Part shown: one piece after another, positions 12,865 through 22,812 of the stretch
How the letters are laid out: every line of letters begins with the position of its first letter
Numbering within the stretch: the stretch's first letter is position 1
Source of the DNA: Benincasa hispida
Lineage: Eukaryota > Streptophyta > Magnoliopsida > Cucurbitales > Cucurbitaceae
Direction of reading: 5' to 3'
Length of the DNA: 64,000 bases
NCBI RefSeq assembly: GCF_009727055.1
Contig: NC_052349.1
Span: 91,832,143 to 91,896,142, forward strand
The notes under the pieces: generated by a model
The model's database searches: none
What the model saw: the letters and a program-made list of their open reading frames with translations, nothing else
What the model was told of the DNA's origin: nothing
Program-made: the position numbers and the translations under genes

Positions 12865-13599
12865 TATTGGGGTTGATGCCCTAAATCTTGTAAGGTCCTA
12901 TAGTTTGTAATTATTATGTACAAACATTTTATTTATGGAATGAAATATGTGATGTTTTATTTCATTTTTGAGTTGCATTAACCACAAACCAATAAACTAA
13001 GATCCAAGGTTATCTTGTAGCTTAAACATATATGTGGAGACATACGAGTGGATCATGTTTAAGTGATAACCTAAATAGTTTGTAGTAAATGGATAAGGCT
13101 GGATACCTATCCTGGTGACACTACGAGTATGGCCCACTTTATAGTTGTTACAATTGTTGTAAAGTGCTACAAATGATTTGATCCTGATCATTCATGTGGA
13201 GACATGTGAGCGGGGATATTCTATGCAAAGGAGTTTGTATAAGACTGGACCACGAAATGTTTAGTCTCATTATATAACGTCGTTCATAATAGAGACTTAC
13301 ATTTCACCAGGATGACCATAGATAACATGTCTTGAATCCTGAGTGAGTTGTGAACTCCTGCCTATGAAGGCAGTCCTTTAATTTAATTGGGTGAGAGTGG
13401 CTAGATCACCGACTCAACAAGCCTACCATTTTAGGGATTCGTCTAATTGGGAAGTTGGGAACACAGCTGCACAAGAAAGAATTCATTACTTCCCCAATGT
13501 TGGGACATGTAGATAAATTGCTCCCATAAGGGCTGATTCCAAGGCTTGAACAATGTGGCACCACACCTTCTTGTGGCCCAAGAGGGGTTTGCTCATAGT

Positions 13600-15617
13600 T
13601 GTGAAGGAAATCGAACACGAGGATTTCCATGAGCAGCGGAAAGATCGTTCCAAATTACAATCATATATGAACTTTACAATTACAATCATAAACAGAAATA
13701 TACGATTATGCATTAATTACAGAAATTACAACATGTATACATAAGATCAAGGACAAAAGCTACACACTTTTATAGACTCATCGCCAAGCTCCTTGATCAT
13801 GAATGCCCGATCACAGCAACATAGCAAACACGAACGTTCGTCTAACATGACCGTTACACTGCACGAACACCGCACACTCGAACGCAACAATCGCTTTGGT
13901 CACAAACACCCCGAACAACACGAACGGCCTCCACAGAACCTCGATAGTTTCGATTGAGTATGACACCACCAAGAAGGCTACCTTGGTATTCTCGGTGTGA
14001 GAATCCAGAGAGTGAGCTCTGTGTGGACTTGGTTTGAGGTAGAAGACGAAGGAAACAACAATCGTATAAACGATTGAGCAAGTGGGAGATGGTAGAATCT
14101 ATATTATAGGTCGATGCCCAATCGTTTAGGAAAAACTAAGCGATCGTCTAGCAAAAGCTATGCGATCGTTTAGCTCATCGCTTAGCTAAGTGACTGTCAC
14201 CTACAAACACTCCACGATCGTTTACCTTATCCAAGTTGTCGCTTAGTAAATCCTATTTACTTGACAACTTCCCGTGAGTAATTTCGAGATTGGAAATCTC
14301 AAAATCAATAATTTTCAACATTGTAAAATCTTTTCTCTTTCTTACTAAAATTAGGAAAAACATTTTTCCTTTTATCTCACGGTTACAATGAAACTATCAA
14401 TAACCTCCCAATCAATTGATTATTAGAGAAAAAGAGTTAATTATCCAATAATTAATATTACTATAAATATAAATGATAACTAACTAACCATACTATATTT
14501 ATAACTTATAGTTTTAATATTTCATCTCATGAAACATATAAACCATAGCTCTTTTTCTATTCCATGGTACTTAATGTAAATCTCATTTACATTAATCCTC
14601 CACTAGATGTATCTCATACATCATACCGATCATATTATATATAATTGAATTACCTCTTGTTGATTTGAACATTTCAAGTCAACACCAAGTACTTATCCTC
14701 AATTGAATCCATTGAACTACCAAGGGGACCTTATGGACCTGTAGCTCGAAGCTTCAACGATACGTGAATAACTGACTAAACTCTTTAGTCACAGGATCCA
14801 CCATTAGTTAACTGACAGGCACTCCACTAAAGACCGACAGCTAAACTCTTCTTATCACAGATATATTATGTGTCCATCTTAACCAATCAATAGTGCGACA
14901 ACCCTTCACAGATTGCTCGTATGTACAGCTCGGCCAATAACTGTTATGCCCCTGTAGTTACATCTAACTTCTTAAGTACCACTGATCCCTCTAATGAACA
15001 TAAGTCATAGTCCTACTATGACTGAGTCCTCTCTTCCATAAAGAAGTTGTGGCCACTATGTTCAAGCCCCGGAATCAACCCTTAAGGGAGCAGTCTCTCT
15101 ATTTGTCCCTACTTTGGGAATGGAGTGAATTCCATCTTGTGTATTGAGTTCCCAACTCCCAAATCAGACAAGTTCCCAAAAAGGTAGGCATGTTGAGTTG
15201 GCAATCTGGCCACTCTCACCCATACTAATCAAAGGACTGCTCTCAAAGACAGGAGTACCCAAAACACTCAAGATCGAGATCGTGTCACCTATGGTCGTTT
15301 AGGTGAGATATAAGTCTCTATCATCTATAGTAGTTTACAACACTTGCAAACCTCTAAAAAGCCGGTCGTATCCGTAGTGTCACCAAGATCAGGTATCCCA
15401 CCTTAATTCTTATACTACAGACCTATTTAGATTATAACTTAAGGCTTGATCCACTTGTATAACACATATACATGCTTAAGTTTACATAAGATAATCATGG
15501 AGCTTTGTTTATTGCATATGAGTAAATGCCAAAATGAAATAACAGTTATTTTATTCATCAAATAATGAGTATCATTACCAATAACGAGGCTCCGTGAGAA
15601 TTAGGACATCAATCTCA
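13600..15617 (-). mobile_element. Solo LTR, family A, nested in an LTR
   Basis: Read on the plus strand it starts TGTGAAGG and ends CAATCTCA. The surrounding LTR reads …GCTCATAGT before and AAGTTGGACTATG after, where relatives have CATAGTTGGACTATG. The target copies are therefore ATAGT and ATAAGT, one base longer on the right. No internal region is present. Length is 2018 bp. It has the CGATCG-rich block in reverse orientation. Confidence 0.8.
14060..14240 (-). repeat. CGATCG-rich irregular repeat inside LTR (second copy)
   Basis: Contains CAATCGTTTAGG, GCGATCGTCTAG, GCGATCGTTTAG and ACGATCGTTTAC, plus ATCGCTTAG variants. It sits in the same LTR position as the block at 10195-10470 but differs in copy number and order. 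Confidence 0.65.
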
Positions 15618-16262
15618 ATAAGTTGGACTATGATTTATTGTTCATTAGAGGGATCAGTGGTAGTTAAGAAGTTAGATGTAACTATAGAGGCAAAACGATA
15701 ATTTTGACCTAGTTGTACTTACGAGCAATTTGTGAAGGGTCATTGTACTGTTGATTAGTTATATCCAATAGACACAGAAATATATTTGTAGTGTGAAGAG
15801 TGTAGCTATCGGTCTTTAGTAGAGTGCCTGATAGTTAACGTAATTATTCACGTATTGTTGGAGCTTCAAGCTACAAGTCCATGAGATCCCCTCGGTAGCT
15901 CAACGGGAATAAATGAGAATCAGTTTTTGGATTAATTTGAATTGTTCAAATTAATTATATATATTATAATTAATTAAATTCTAATTATATATGATATAAT
16001 TACTATAATGTATTTCATACATTATAAAATAAAGTTTATTAATAAAGGAAATAAATATTTGAATATGATTCAAATATTAATTATATGAATTGGATTCATA
16101 TGGTTAAATTTAATGTAAATGTGATTTATATTAAATTTCATTGATGAGAAAAAAGAAACTATAGGTTATATTGTATTTGATACAATATATAAACTATAGG
16201 TTATATGTTATATTTGATATAACATATAGTTTAATATATATTATATGATAAAGTGTTTATCA

Positions 16263-17031
16263 TATAAATCTCCGTCTCGAGATCCATGGCTTTGACCCAT
16301 TCATCTTTGTCAACATCCTTCATTACCTTCTGGTAAGACAACGAATCCTAAACCTCGCCATCAGCTACCACAGCTAGGATTTCAGTTAAATCCATATACT
16401 GAATAGGTGGGTTCGCAACCCTCTCATTACGTCGAGATTCCCTCAACTCTTAAGGTGGATTTGACCTACTAGATGAACTTCTATCAACAACTCTTGTTGA
16501 GGTAGCAGAGTCCTCAACAACTTTTGTTGAATTTTTAGTAGTTTCTTTGGAAAGTTCACTCAACACAATTTTACTTCTAGGACTATGCTCTCTTATATGA
16601 TATTCCTCAAGAAAAGTAGCATTTGTCAACACAAACACATTGTTTTCCTTAGGATCATAAAAGTAACTCCCTCGTGTCCCTTTAAGGTAGCCTACAAATA
16701 GGCATAGCCTCGAACGTGGTTCTAGTTTCTTAGGATTAGCCTCAAGCACATATGCTAGGCAATCTCAGATGCGAAAGTGACGTAAACTAGCTTTATGCCC
16801 GTTTCATAACTCCCAAGGTGTTCTGACAACACTCTTGGAGGGAACACAGTTCAAGATGTATTCGGCAGTCTCTACTACAAAACCCCAAAACAAGTATGGT
16901 AAAGAAGCGTAACTCATCATTGACCAAACCATGTCCAACAGGGTTTAATTTCTCCTCTTCGATACACCATTCTGCTAAGGTGTACCAGGTATTGAGAGTT
17001 GGGAAACAATTCCATGTGTTATCATATAGTT
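16263..17031 (-). pseudogene. Copia pol fragment: RT N-terminus, linker, integrase C-terminus
   Basis: A minus-strand family A fragment. The 99-codon open stretch (16450-16749) has the integrase-tail motif RLCLFVGYLKGTRGSYFY, then VFVLTNATFLEEYH and STRVVDRSS. It resumes pol at a point matching about 5100 of the first element, so RT and RNase H are absent. Breaks near 16750-17030 separate it from the integrase core. Confidence 0.8.
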
Positions 17032-17430
17032 CTAGAACTCAGAATCTAAAAACTCTCCACCTCGATCAGATCGAAGTGTTGTAATCTTTTTACTTAATGC
17101 GTTTTCAACTTCAACCTTGAACTCTTTGAGCTTTTCAAAGGATTCAGACTTATGTTGCATTAAATAAACATACCCATACTTTGAATAATCATCAGTAAAT
17201 GTGATGAAGTATTCATAGCCTCCCCTAGCTCGTACATTCATCGAACTACAAAGGTCTGAATGTACTAACTCTAAAGGCTCTTTGGCCCTATAACCTTTTC
17301 CAATAAAATGTCTTTTAGTCATCTTGCCTTCAAGGCATGACTCACACACAGGTAAAGAATTTTTTTCTAACTCCTTTAGAAGTTCATTCTTCACCAACCT
17401 CTCAATCCTATTGAGATTGATGTGCTCTAA
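17032..17430 (-). pseudogene. Copia integrase zinc-binding and core region
   Basis: The 121-codon open frame holds CESCLEGKMTKRHF (end of the HHCC domain), LELVHSDLCSSMNVRARGG with the first catalytic Asp, FITFTDDYSKYGYVYLM, and LRSDRGGEFLDSEF. It is among the better preserved integrase cores in the window, although the third catalytic acidic residue lies at the ragged end. It belongs with the protease segment that follows at higher coordinates. Confidence 0.85.
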
Positions 17431-17432
17431 AT

Positions 17433-17915
17433 TTAGGTGCCAAAGTTGGACATTTCTCTAGGAGAAACTTTAAGTCGTTTGTTTTGAGTTACAGCAGTTT
17501 TAAATATCCCTATGTGATGGAGGAAATTTGTTGCTAACGACCTTAGCACATACAAATTGTTTTCCAGTTTAGCTGAATATATATCAACACCATCTTTCGA
17601 AATAAATACTTTATTTACAGAAAAGTTCAAGGTGTATTTACATTCAAGCAACGACTTTACAAAAATTAAGTTCTTTTTTAACTCGGGAACAATGTATACC
17701 TCATTCAAAATGATAAATCTATTTTGTAAAGTCAACCGAAGTCCTCCCACTGCCACAACTGAGACGACGTGCCCGATGCCAACTCGCATCAACACCTCAC
17801 CAGCCTCAAGATGCCACCAGGAACTAATTCCCTGAAATGGAGAACAAACATAGTTAGTGGCCCTAAAGTCTATAATCCAGATAGAATCATCATTCTCTAT
17901 TAAACAAGTCTCCAA
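17433..17915 (-). pseudogene. Copia protease/GAG-pre-integrase region with changed active site
   Basis: A 160-codon frame starting near METCLIENDDSIWIID. The protease site reads IIDFRATNYVC where the intact copy at 27529-27909 has IIDSGAANHVC; the DSG triad has become DFR through C-to-T and G-to-A type changes. The remainder matches the beta-rich pre-integrase segment (KNLIFVKSLLECKYTLNF). Inactive as a protease. Confidence 0.85.
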
Positions 17916-18023
17916 AACCAGTAAATCATATTTACCTTGTTTGGCCTTATTCTTCTCCTTTAAATAGTGAGGGCATTTCCACTTCTCGTGCCCATCCTGG
18001 TTGCAATGAAAACACTTTCCCTT
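17916..18023 (-). pseudogene. Copia gag zinc knuckle, intact motif
   Basis: The minus-strand reading gives GKCFHCNQDGHEKWKCPHYLKEK, a CX2CX4HX4C knuckle typical of Copia nucleocapsid. Only this end of gag is present. The family A match stops near 18023 and is followed by about 48 bases I cannot place. Confidence 0.8.
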
Positions 18024-18071
18024 GTCAATCGACGCTAGTCGGCTACCATGCGGAGCGGCAAGATATAGATC
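18024..18071. other. Unplaced GC-rich junction sequence
   Basis: About 48 bases (beginning with the GTCAATCGACGCTAGTCGG phrase) lie between the last match to family A gag and the first match to family B. They do not match either family elsewhere in the window and are clearly richer in G and C than the neighbours. Confidence 0.5.
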
Positions 18072-19308
18072 AATGCATTGTCAATTGTAAATTTTGTTCC
18101 TCTAAGCAAAATAATATTTTGCTTTTCCAAAGCCTTCAATTAGGTTTGCAGAACCTGATATTGTATTTATTTTTGCTTCCAACATTATCGATTTGGAAAA
18201 ATATTTTCTACTTGTAAGTATTGTATGTGTAGTTGTACTATCTGCAATATATAGATTTTCTTTACTTATTTTTTAGTCACCCAACATATGAAAATGATCC
18301 AGGTTTCTATATAAAATTTAATTAGGAAAAAACATTAAAAAAACGGGCAACATTCATACTAAATATTCTCAAAATCAAAAGAAACATTTGTTATGCCATC
18401 AATTGTGTCAATTTTCTCTTTAGGAGTTTTGAAAAAAAAAAATGTGTCATATCCAGATCTATTATATTGGATGGTATCCCATTATCCTAGTATGCAAAAT
18501 TTACTTTCACATTTTTTTTCCTTTTTCCTTCAAAGAGGCTCGATAGAGATCAACTAAGTGTTTTGACGTATGACAGGTATGTGATCATTGCCTAGTCATT
18601 CCACATCGGAAGCATTTATTTTCAACATGTTTTGAACTCTTATCTTATGGAGTTTTTCCTTTGTGATCATCATTTTGTGTGGTTCTTTTGAAATTTGAAT
18701 GATTAGAACGACCACCATGAAATAATTATTTCTTTCTCAGTCACGGCCACGACCTTGATCACGATTATTAACATTCACAGCATTCACTTCAGGGAATGAT
18801 GTTGTTCCAATTGGTCGAGATTCATAACTTTTCATCAATAACTCATTATTTTGTTTGGCCAGGAGAAAAAATGAAATTAGTTCATAATATTGTTTCAAAC
18901 CATTCTCTCGATATTGCTACAGCAAGAGCATATCCGAAATGTAGAAAAATGTCTTCTCCAATATGTTGATTTAAAATTTTAGAGCCTCAAATGCATCCAT
19001 TTATGAAAAGTTTTAGGAAGAAAATTTGTTTTCTGATGATCATATTTTTATGGCATCCAGGTGTATTTTGGTATCAAGCACTAATGACAAATATTTATTA
19101 CCATTAACATCAAATGCTACAAAATCTAATTTTATAATACTTTTCATAGTAACACTATTATAAAATATTATATTTATATTAGAATTTTGATAGATATTAA
19201 ACATGAAAAATAATGTTAAATCTATTAATTATAACAAAGAGGGAAAAACCGACATACCTTTAAGATCTATCTTTAGCGAGGAAAATGATAGGAGCTCGTA
19301 TTGATAAC
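18072..19308 (-). pseudogene. Copia family B gag/pre-integrase fragment
   Basis: Matches 50660-51910 of the other minus-strand family B copy, with the same order of phrases. The knuckle near 18570-18615 reads NKCFRCGMTRQ followed by a stop, then SH. There is no open frame longer than about 60 codons. A primer-binding-like GAGCTCGTATTGATAAC (19292-19308) closes the internal region next to an LTR. Confidence 0.75.
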
Positions 19309-19671
19309 ACGTTGTGAACTTGAGAAACACAATGAAAACACAAAGAAATATAATATAATATAATAATAAATTAAATAAATTAAACATAATATATGAAATG
19401 AATAAATAACAAAAGTAAATAAAATAAAAAGGATGGATTTCCCCACTTTCTTCAATCGTTTTGGATTTTCTCCAATGTGTGTGTTTCAAAATCAACCAAA
19501 TGCCACTATTATAGGCACTTTAGCAACTAGTAGGTGGATTACATGGACATTAATAATATGTAATATTTAGACACATGGACAACACTTTGGAAAATGATGA
19601 CATTACACATGGCCAATAAACACTAAGCATGACCATCTAATAGACATCTATTATCATAATATTTATAATAC
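19309..19671 (-). mobile_element. Family B LTR (5' LTR of the fragment)
   Basis: Sequence from ACGTTGTGAAC to ATTTATAATA matches, in reverse, the family B LTRs at 20406-22222 and 47110-49362. Length is about 360 bp, far shorter than family A. The outer end is judged from the ATTTATAATA that abuts CTCCCCCA at 49362, so the last few bases are uncertain. Confidence 0.65.
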
Positions 19672-20352
19672 TTTTCACACTTTTGGCTCTAATTCTAATT
19701 CTTTTGGCATATTCTCAAAAAGAAAATTCTAGTTAATTATTTAGTTAATGCATTTGTAGTTACAAATAATTGTTCATTATTATTTTTTCTTTATAAGAAC
19801 TCATTTTCGTTACGATATGTAAACACCATCATAACATTCTCATTCTAATTGATTTCTATTTCATTTCATTAAGATTACGTTTACCAATTCGTAATGAAAA
19901 TTGATGTCATCTTCATAGAATTTTATTAATAGATCAATCGGATTGGGTCACAATTGCAAACGTAATTGGATTGATTTCGATCATGTTTACTTAGAATTAT
20001 TAATTTGTCACATTTACCGTCATCCTATTTCATTCCCCATCCAGGATTGGCTTTCCCACCGAGAAAAATTTTTCGTTCTATATATAATTTATTCATTTTT
20101 TGACCGCTTTTAAATTTATTATCAACCAAATAAATTTTTATATTAAATGGGTCATTTCCAATACATTTTTTATTCAAAAAAAAGTGCTATAAATTTTTTA
20201 ATAAAATCATCAAAGTTACTAAAAGTTAAAATTTAAATGTTAAGACAACATAGCCTAGGCTTCAACTTAAATATTAAAACATCTATATCTTAGAAATGTA
20301 TTAAAATATGAAAAAATTTAGATTGAAATTTAGAAATAAAAAATTATTGAAG
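19672..20352. other. Intergenic AT-rich sequence
   Basis: No gene recognised. The part around 19840-20070 contains scattered variants of ATTGG and a CATTCCCCATCCAGGATTGG phrase that recurs loosely at 34865-34890, possibly a shared degenerate MITE. Otherwise it is plain AT-rich DNA. Confidence 0.4.
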
Positions 20353-20390
20353 CTGTCTCTTATACACATCTAGATGTGTATAAGAGACAG
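20353..20390. other. Tn5 mosaic-end inverted repeat (Nextera mate-pair junction adapter)
   Basis: CTGTCTCTTATACACATCT (20353-20371) is followed directly by its exact reverse complement AGATGTGTATAAGAGACAG (20372-20390). Each half is the 19-bp hyperactive Tn5 mosaic end. Back to back they are the junction adapter of Nextera mate-pair libraries. No transposase or IS50 sequence accompanies it, so it is library sequence left in the assembly and not plant DNA. The join between 20352 and 20391 may be false. Confidence 0.97.
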
Positions 20391-20799
20391 GTGTATATAT
20401 ATATATATTATAAAATAGGTGTTAGATAGATGTTCATGCTTAGTATGAAAAGCCTAGTGTCATTTTCCATTGTTGACCATGTGTCATACAACATTAGTAT
20501 CCAAATGTGTCACATCCTACTTACCAAAAGTCCTATAAGTGATCATTTGTAGATTTTGTAGACATACACACATCGGTGAGAATTCAAGAAATTTTGAAGA
20601 AGTTGGAGAAATTTCATATTTTCATAATTTACTTTTTACTTTTGGGGCACTTGCAAGAATGTCAAAATAGTTTACAAAAATTAGGCTCATAGCCCAATAA
20701 TATAAATTTTGAAAAAATAGAAAAATCGGTTAAGTCATCCCAATTTAAATGAGGCATTGAAACTGAAAAGTCAAAAATACCCTCATGATTCACTGACTT

Positions 20800-21440
20800 T
20801 CGTATAAAAGTTGATTGTTATCTGATTGTTATGTGATTATTATCTGATTTTCATTTAATATTGATTGTTATATGATTGTTGTTTAATTACTATATGATAA
20901 ACTAATTACAATGATACTGATTGCTACCTGATTGTTGTCTAATTAATATCTGATACTGATTAATGATATCGAATGTTATTTTATAACTATTCTTATTTGA
21001 TTGTTATTCATTTGATATGGATTATTGTCTGATTGTTATCTTATACGGATTTGCTATCTAATTTTTATTAGATATGATTATTATCCAATTTCTAATTATA
21101 CTTATTGTTGCAACATGATTGTTGTCTAATTACTTTTTAATTGTTATTTGATATCGCTATCTTATACTAATTTTCTATCTCATGGTTGTTTGATTTCTAT
21201 TTGATATTGATTTTCTTTATTGCATGTCAATGATACCAATTGATATCTAATTATTGTCTGATTACTATCTAATAACTATTGTTAATGATACAGATTGCTA
21301 TATGATAATAATTGTTAAATTGTCAATAATACTAATTGTTATCTGATTCTTGTCTGATACAACAACTAGATAGCAATCAATGATACCGATTGTCATTTGA
21401 TTTTTTCTGATTACTATCGAATACTTTAAACTAATATTGA
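20800..21440. repeat. Degenerate tandem repeat of TGATTGTTATC units
   Basis: Dozens of variants of (C)TGATTGTTATCTGATT and TGATACTGATTG follow one another with frequent small indels over about 640 bp. It makes spurious Ile/Val/Tyr-rich reading frames on both strands. It lies wholly inside the Mutator-like insertion. Confidence 0.75.
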
Positions 21441-21659
21441 TTGCTATTTGAAAATGCACCAAAATCATAACCAAAACCAAAACCTCTCACTTTCAATAAA
21501 ATAAAAACATTACTTCAATTGCAACCAAAATATAAAAAAGAAGTAAATTCCATCCCAATGTTATTTAAGTAATTTAATACCAAAGAAGAGTAATTTATAA
21601 GTTTAGTTTAAAAATTTTTTAAAAAACAAACAAACAAATAAAACACTAAACATCTCCTT

Positions 21660-21900
21660 CTTAATTCGCATGCAGCAAACCCCTCTCCTACCCCTACCTC
21701 CTTCTTTCACCAACCAACGTCGTCGGCCGCTTACGTTCGTCAGCCACTGCTCCTCTTCCACCGCATGTTTGATCGCTAGTCTCTCTCTTCATTTTTCTCT
21801 CTCCATCAATTGCCTTCTTTGTTTTTCTCTTTCTATCACTTGTCGTCGGGCATCGCTCTGCCGGACGCTAGGTGTTTGCGTCTTGTTATCATAGTTAGGA
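21660..21900 (+). other. C/T-rich pocket, possible captured 5' exon
   Basis: A CT-rich segment with a local rise in GC (CGTCGTCGGCCGCTTACG) resembles the 5' UTR and first exon of a plant gene. The 74-codon frame starting MQQTPLLPLPPSF has no family I recognise. If the surrounding element is a MULE, a captured gene piece is possible; a chance composition pocket is equally possible. Confidence 0.25.
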
Positions 21901-22222
21901 AAGGTTCACCAATGAGAAGAAATACAAGAAGAAAAAATATAGGGGTGGCAACTAGAGGAGAAAAAAAGGAAGAAGATAAGGTTCCATTATGGGCAATTTG
22001 GGAATAAAACAATGAAGAGTAGGATTTTAAAAAATTGCTATATGTGCAAAGTACAAAAAGTAGGTGACATGCCCACAATATTATATTCCTAAATTGCCAA
22101 TACAATTTCCCATTACTTTTCCTATTTTTATTTTTGTTATTTATTTATTTTATATATTATATTATATTTCCCTAAGATTCGTGTTGTCGTGGTGCGTCGT
22201 TTTGCTTCTCAATTTTACAACA

Positions 22223-22807
22223 CGTTATTAGCACGAGCTCATGTTATTTTCCCTGCTAAAGGTAGGTCCTAAAGAATCATGGATAAGTTTCATATGTTGA
22301 GTGACTCAAAAATGAAGAATGGAGATCTATGTATGGCAACTTATGCAATTACGAATACAATATTTACAAGTAGAAAATACTTTTTCAAAATTGACAAGGT
22401 TGGAAGCAAATGTCAATACGATAGCAGGTTATGCAAATTACCTAAAGGGTTTGGAATACTAAATATTATTTTGCCTAAAGAAACCAAATTTAACATTGGC
22501 AATGCCTTGTTCTTTAATCAATAAAAGGGAATTTTCTAAGTTATAAGTATATCTGATGCAATGATTATTACATGAAGACTAATAGAAAGAATGAGATAGA
22601 GTATCTTTATATCATATCTACAGTCTCACATGAAAAATGCATATTAAAAATTTGTCTTTTTTATCTTATGAATTATATTATACTCATATACGAGTAATTG
22701 AAACATATGCAACGATTAAAGTTCATGAATCTAGATATATTTACTATTTGGCATGACATATTAGGTCATCCATGGTCTATAATGATGAGAATAATTATTA
22801 ACAATTC
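22223..22807 (+). pseudogene. Family B primer site and pre-integrase domain (gag missing)
   Basis: CGTTATTAGCACGAGCTC follows the LTR. Only about 40 bases later an 81-codon frame (22279-22524) reads into the pre-integrase domain: LCMATYAITNTIFTSRKYFF and PKGFGILNIILPKETKFNI, matching minus-strand 50568-50861. The gag that should lie between is absent. Integrase starts at about 22750 (WHDILGHPWS) and is interrupted at 22807 by the 8.9-kb family A element. Confidence 0.8.
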
Positions 22808-22812
22808 GAATC

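Larger units (their letters stand above)
12865..16262 (+). mobile_element. 3'-truncated family A LTR interrupted by another LTR
   Basis: Bases 12865-13599 and 15623-16262 together form the first two thirds of a plus-strand LTR. It starts TATTGGGGTTGATGCC, as the solo LTR at 5475 does. It stops at about 16262, where minus-strand pol begins, so its 3' third and right target site are lost. It is probably the relic of an insertion later cut by deletion or unequal recombination. Confidence 0.75.
20644..22111. mobile_element. Mutator-like non-autonomous insertion
   Basis: Compared with the uninterrupted LTR scrap at 34511-34577, this sequence is extra. It is flanked by TTTACTTTT (20635-20643) and ATTACTTTT (22112-22120), a 9-bp duplication with one mismatch. 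It starts GGGGCACTTGCAAG and its other end, reversed, starts GGGAAATTGTATTGG; ends of the GGG…TTGCAA type with 9-bp duplications suggest a MULE. There is no transposase. The interior has a degenerate tandem repeat and a GC-richer pocket at 21660-21900. Confidence 0.55.
20406..22222 (+). mobile_element. 5' LTR of plus-strand family B element, with insertion
   Basis: Bases 20406-20643 and 22112-22222 form a short family B LTR, ending in TTTTACAACA just before CGTTATTAGCACGAGCTC, which fits a primer-binding region. The left end lies in a TA-rich run close to the adapter, so its exact start and target duplication cannot be read. A 1.47-kb insertion splits it. Confidence 0.7.

Noticed and set aside
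20353..20390. A real bacterial Tn5/IS50 insertion or a biological terminator-like hairpin
   Set aside because: Only the two mosaic ends are present, back to back with nothing between them; this is the exact library junction adapter and not a transposon or RNA hairpin.
20800..21440. CRISPR-like array
   Set aside because: Units are too degenerate, directly adjacent without unique spacers, and the host is a plant nuclear genome.
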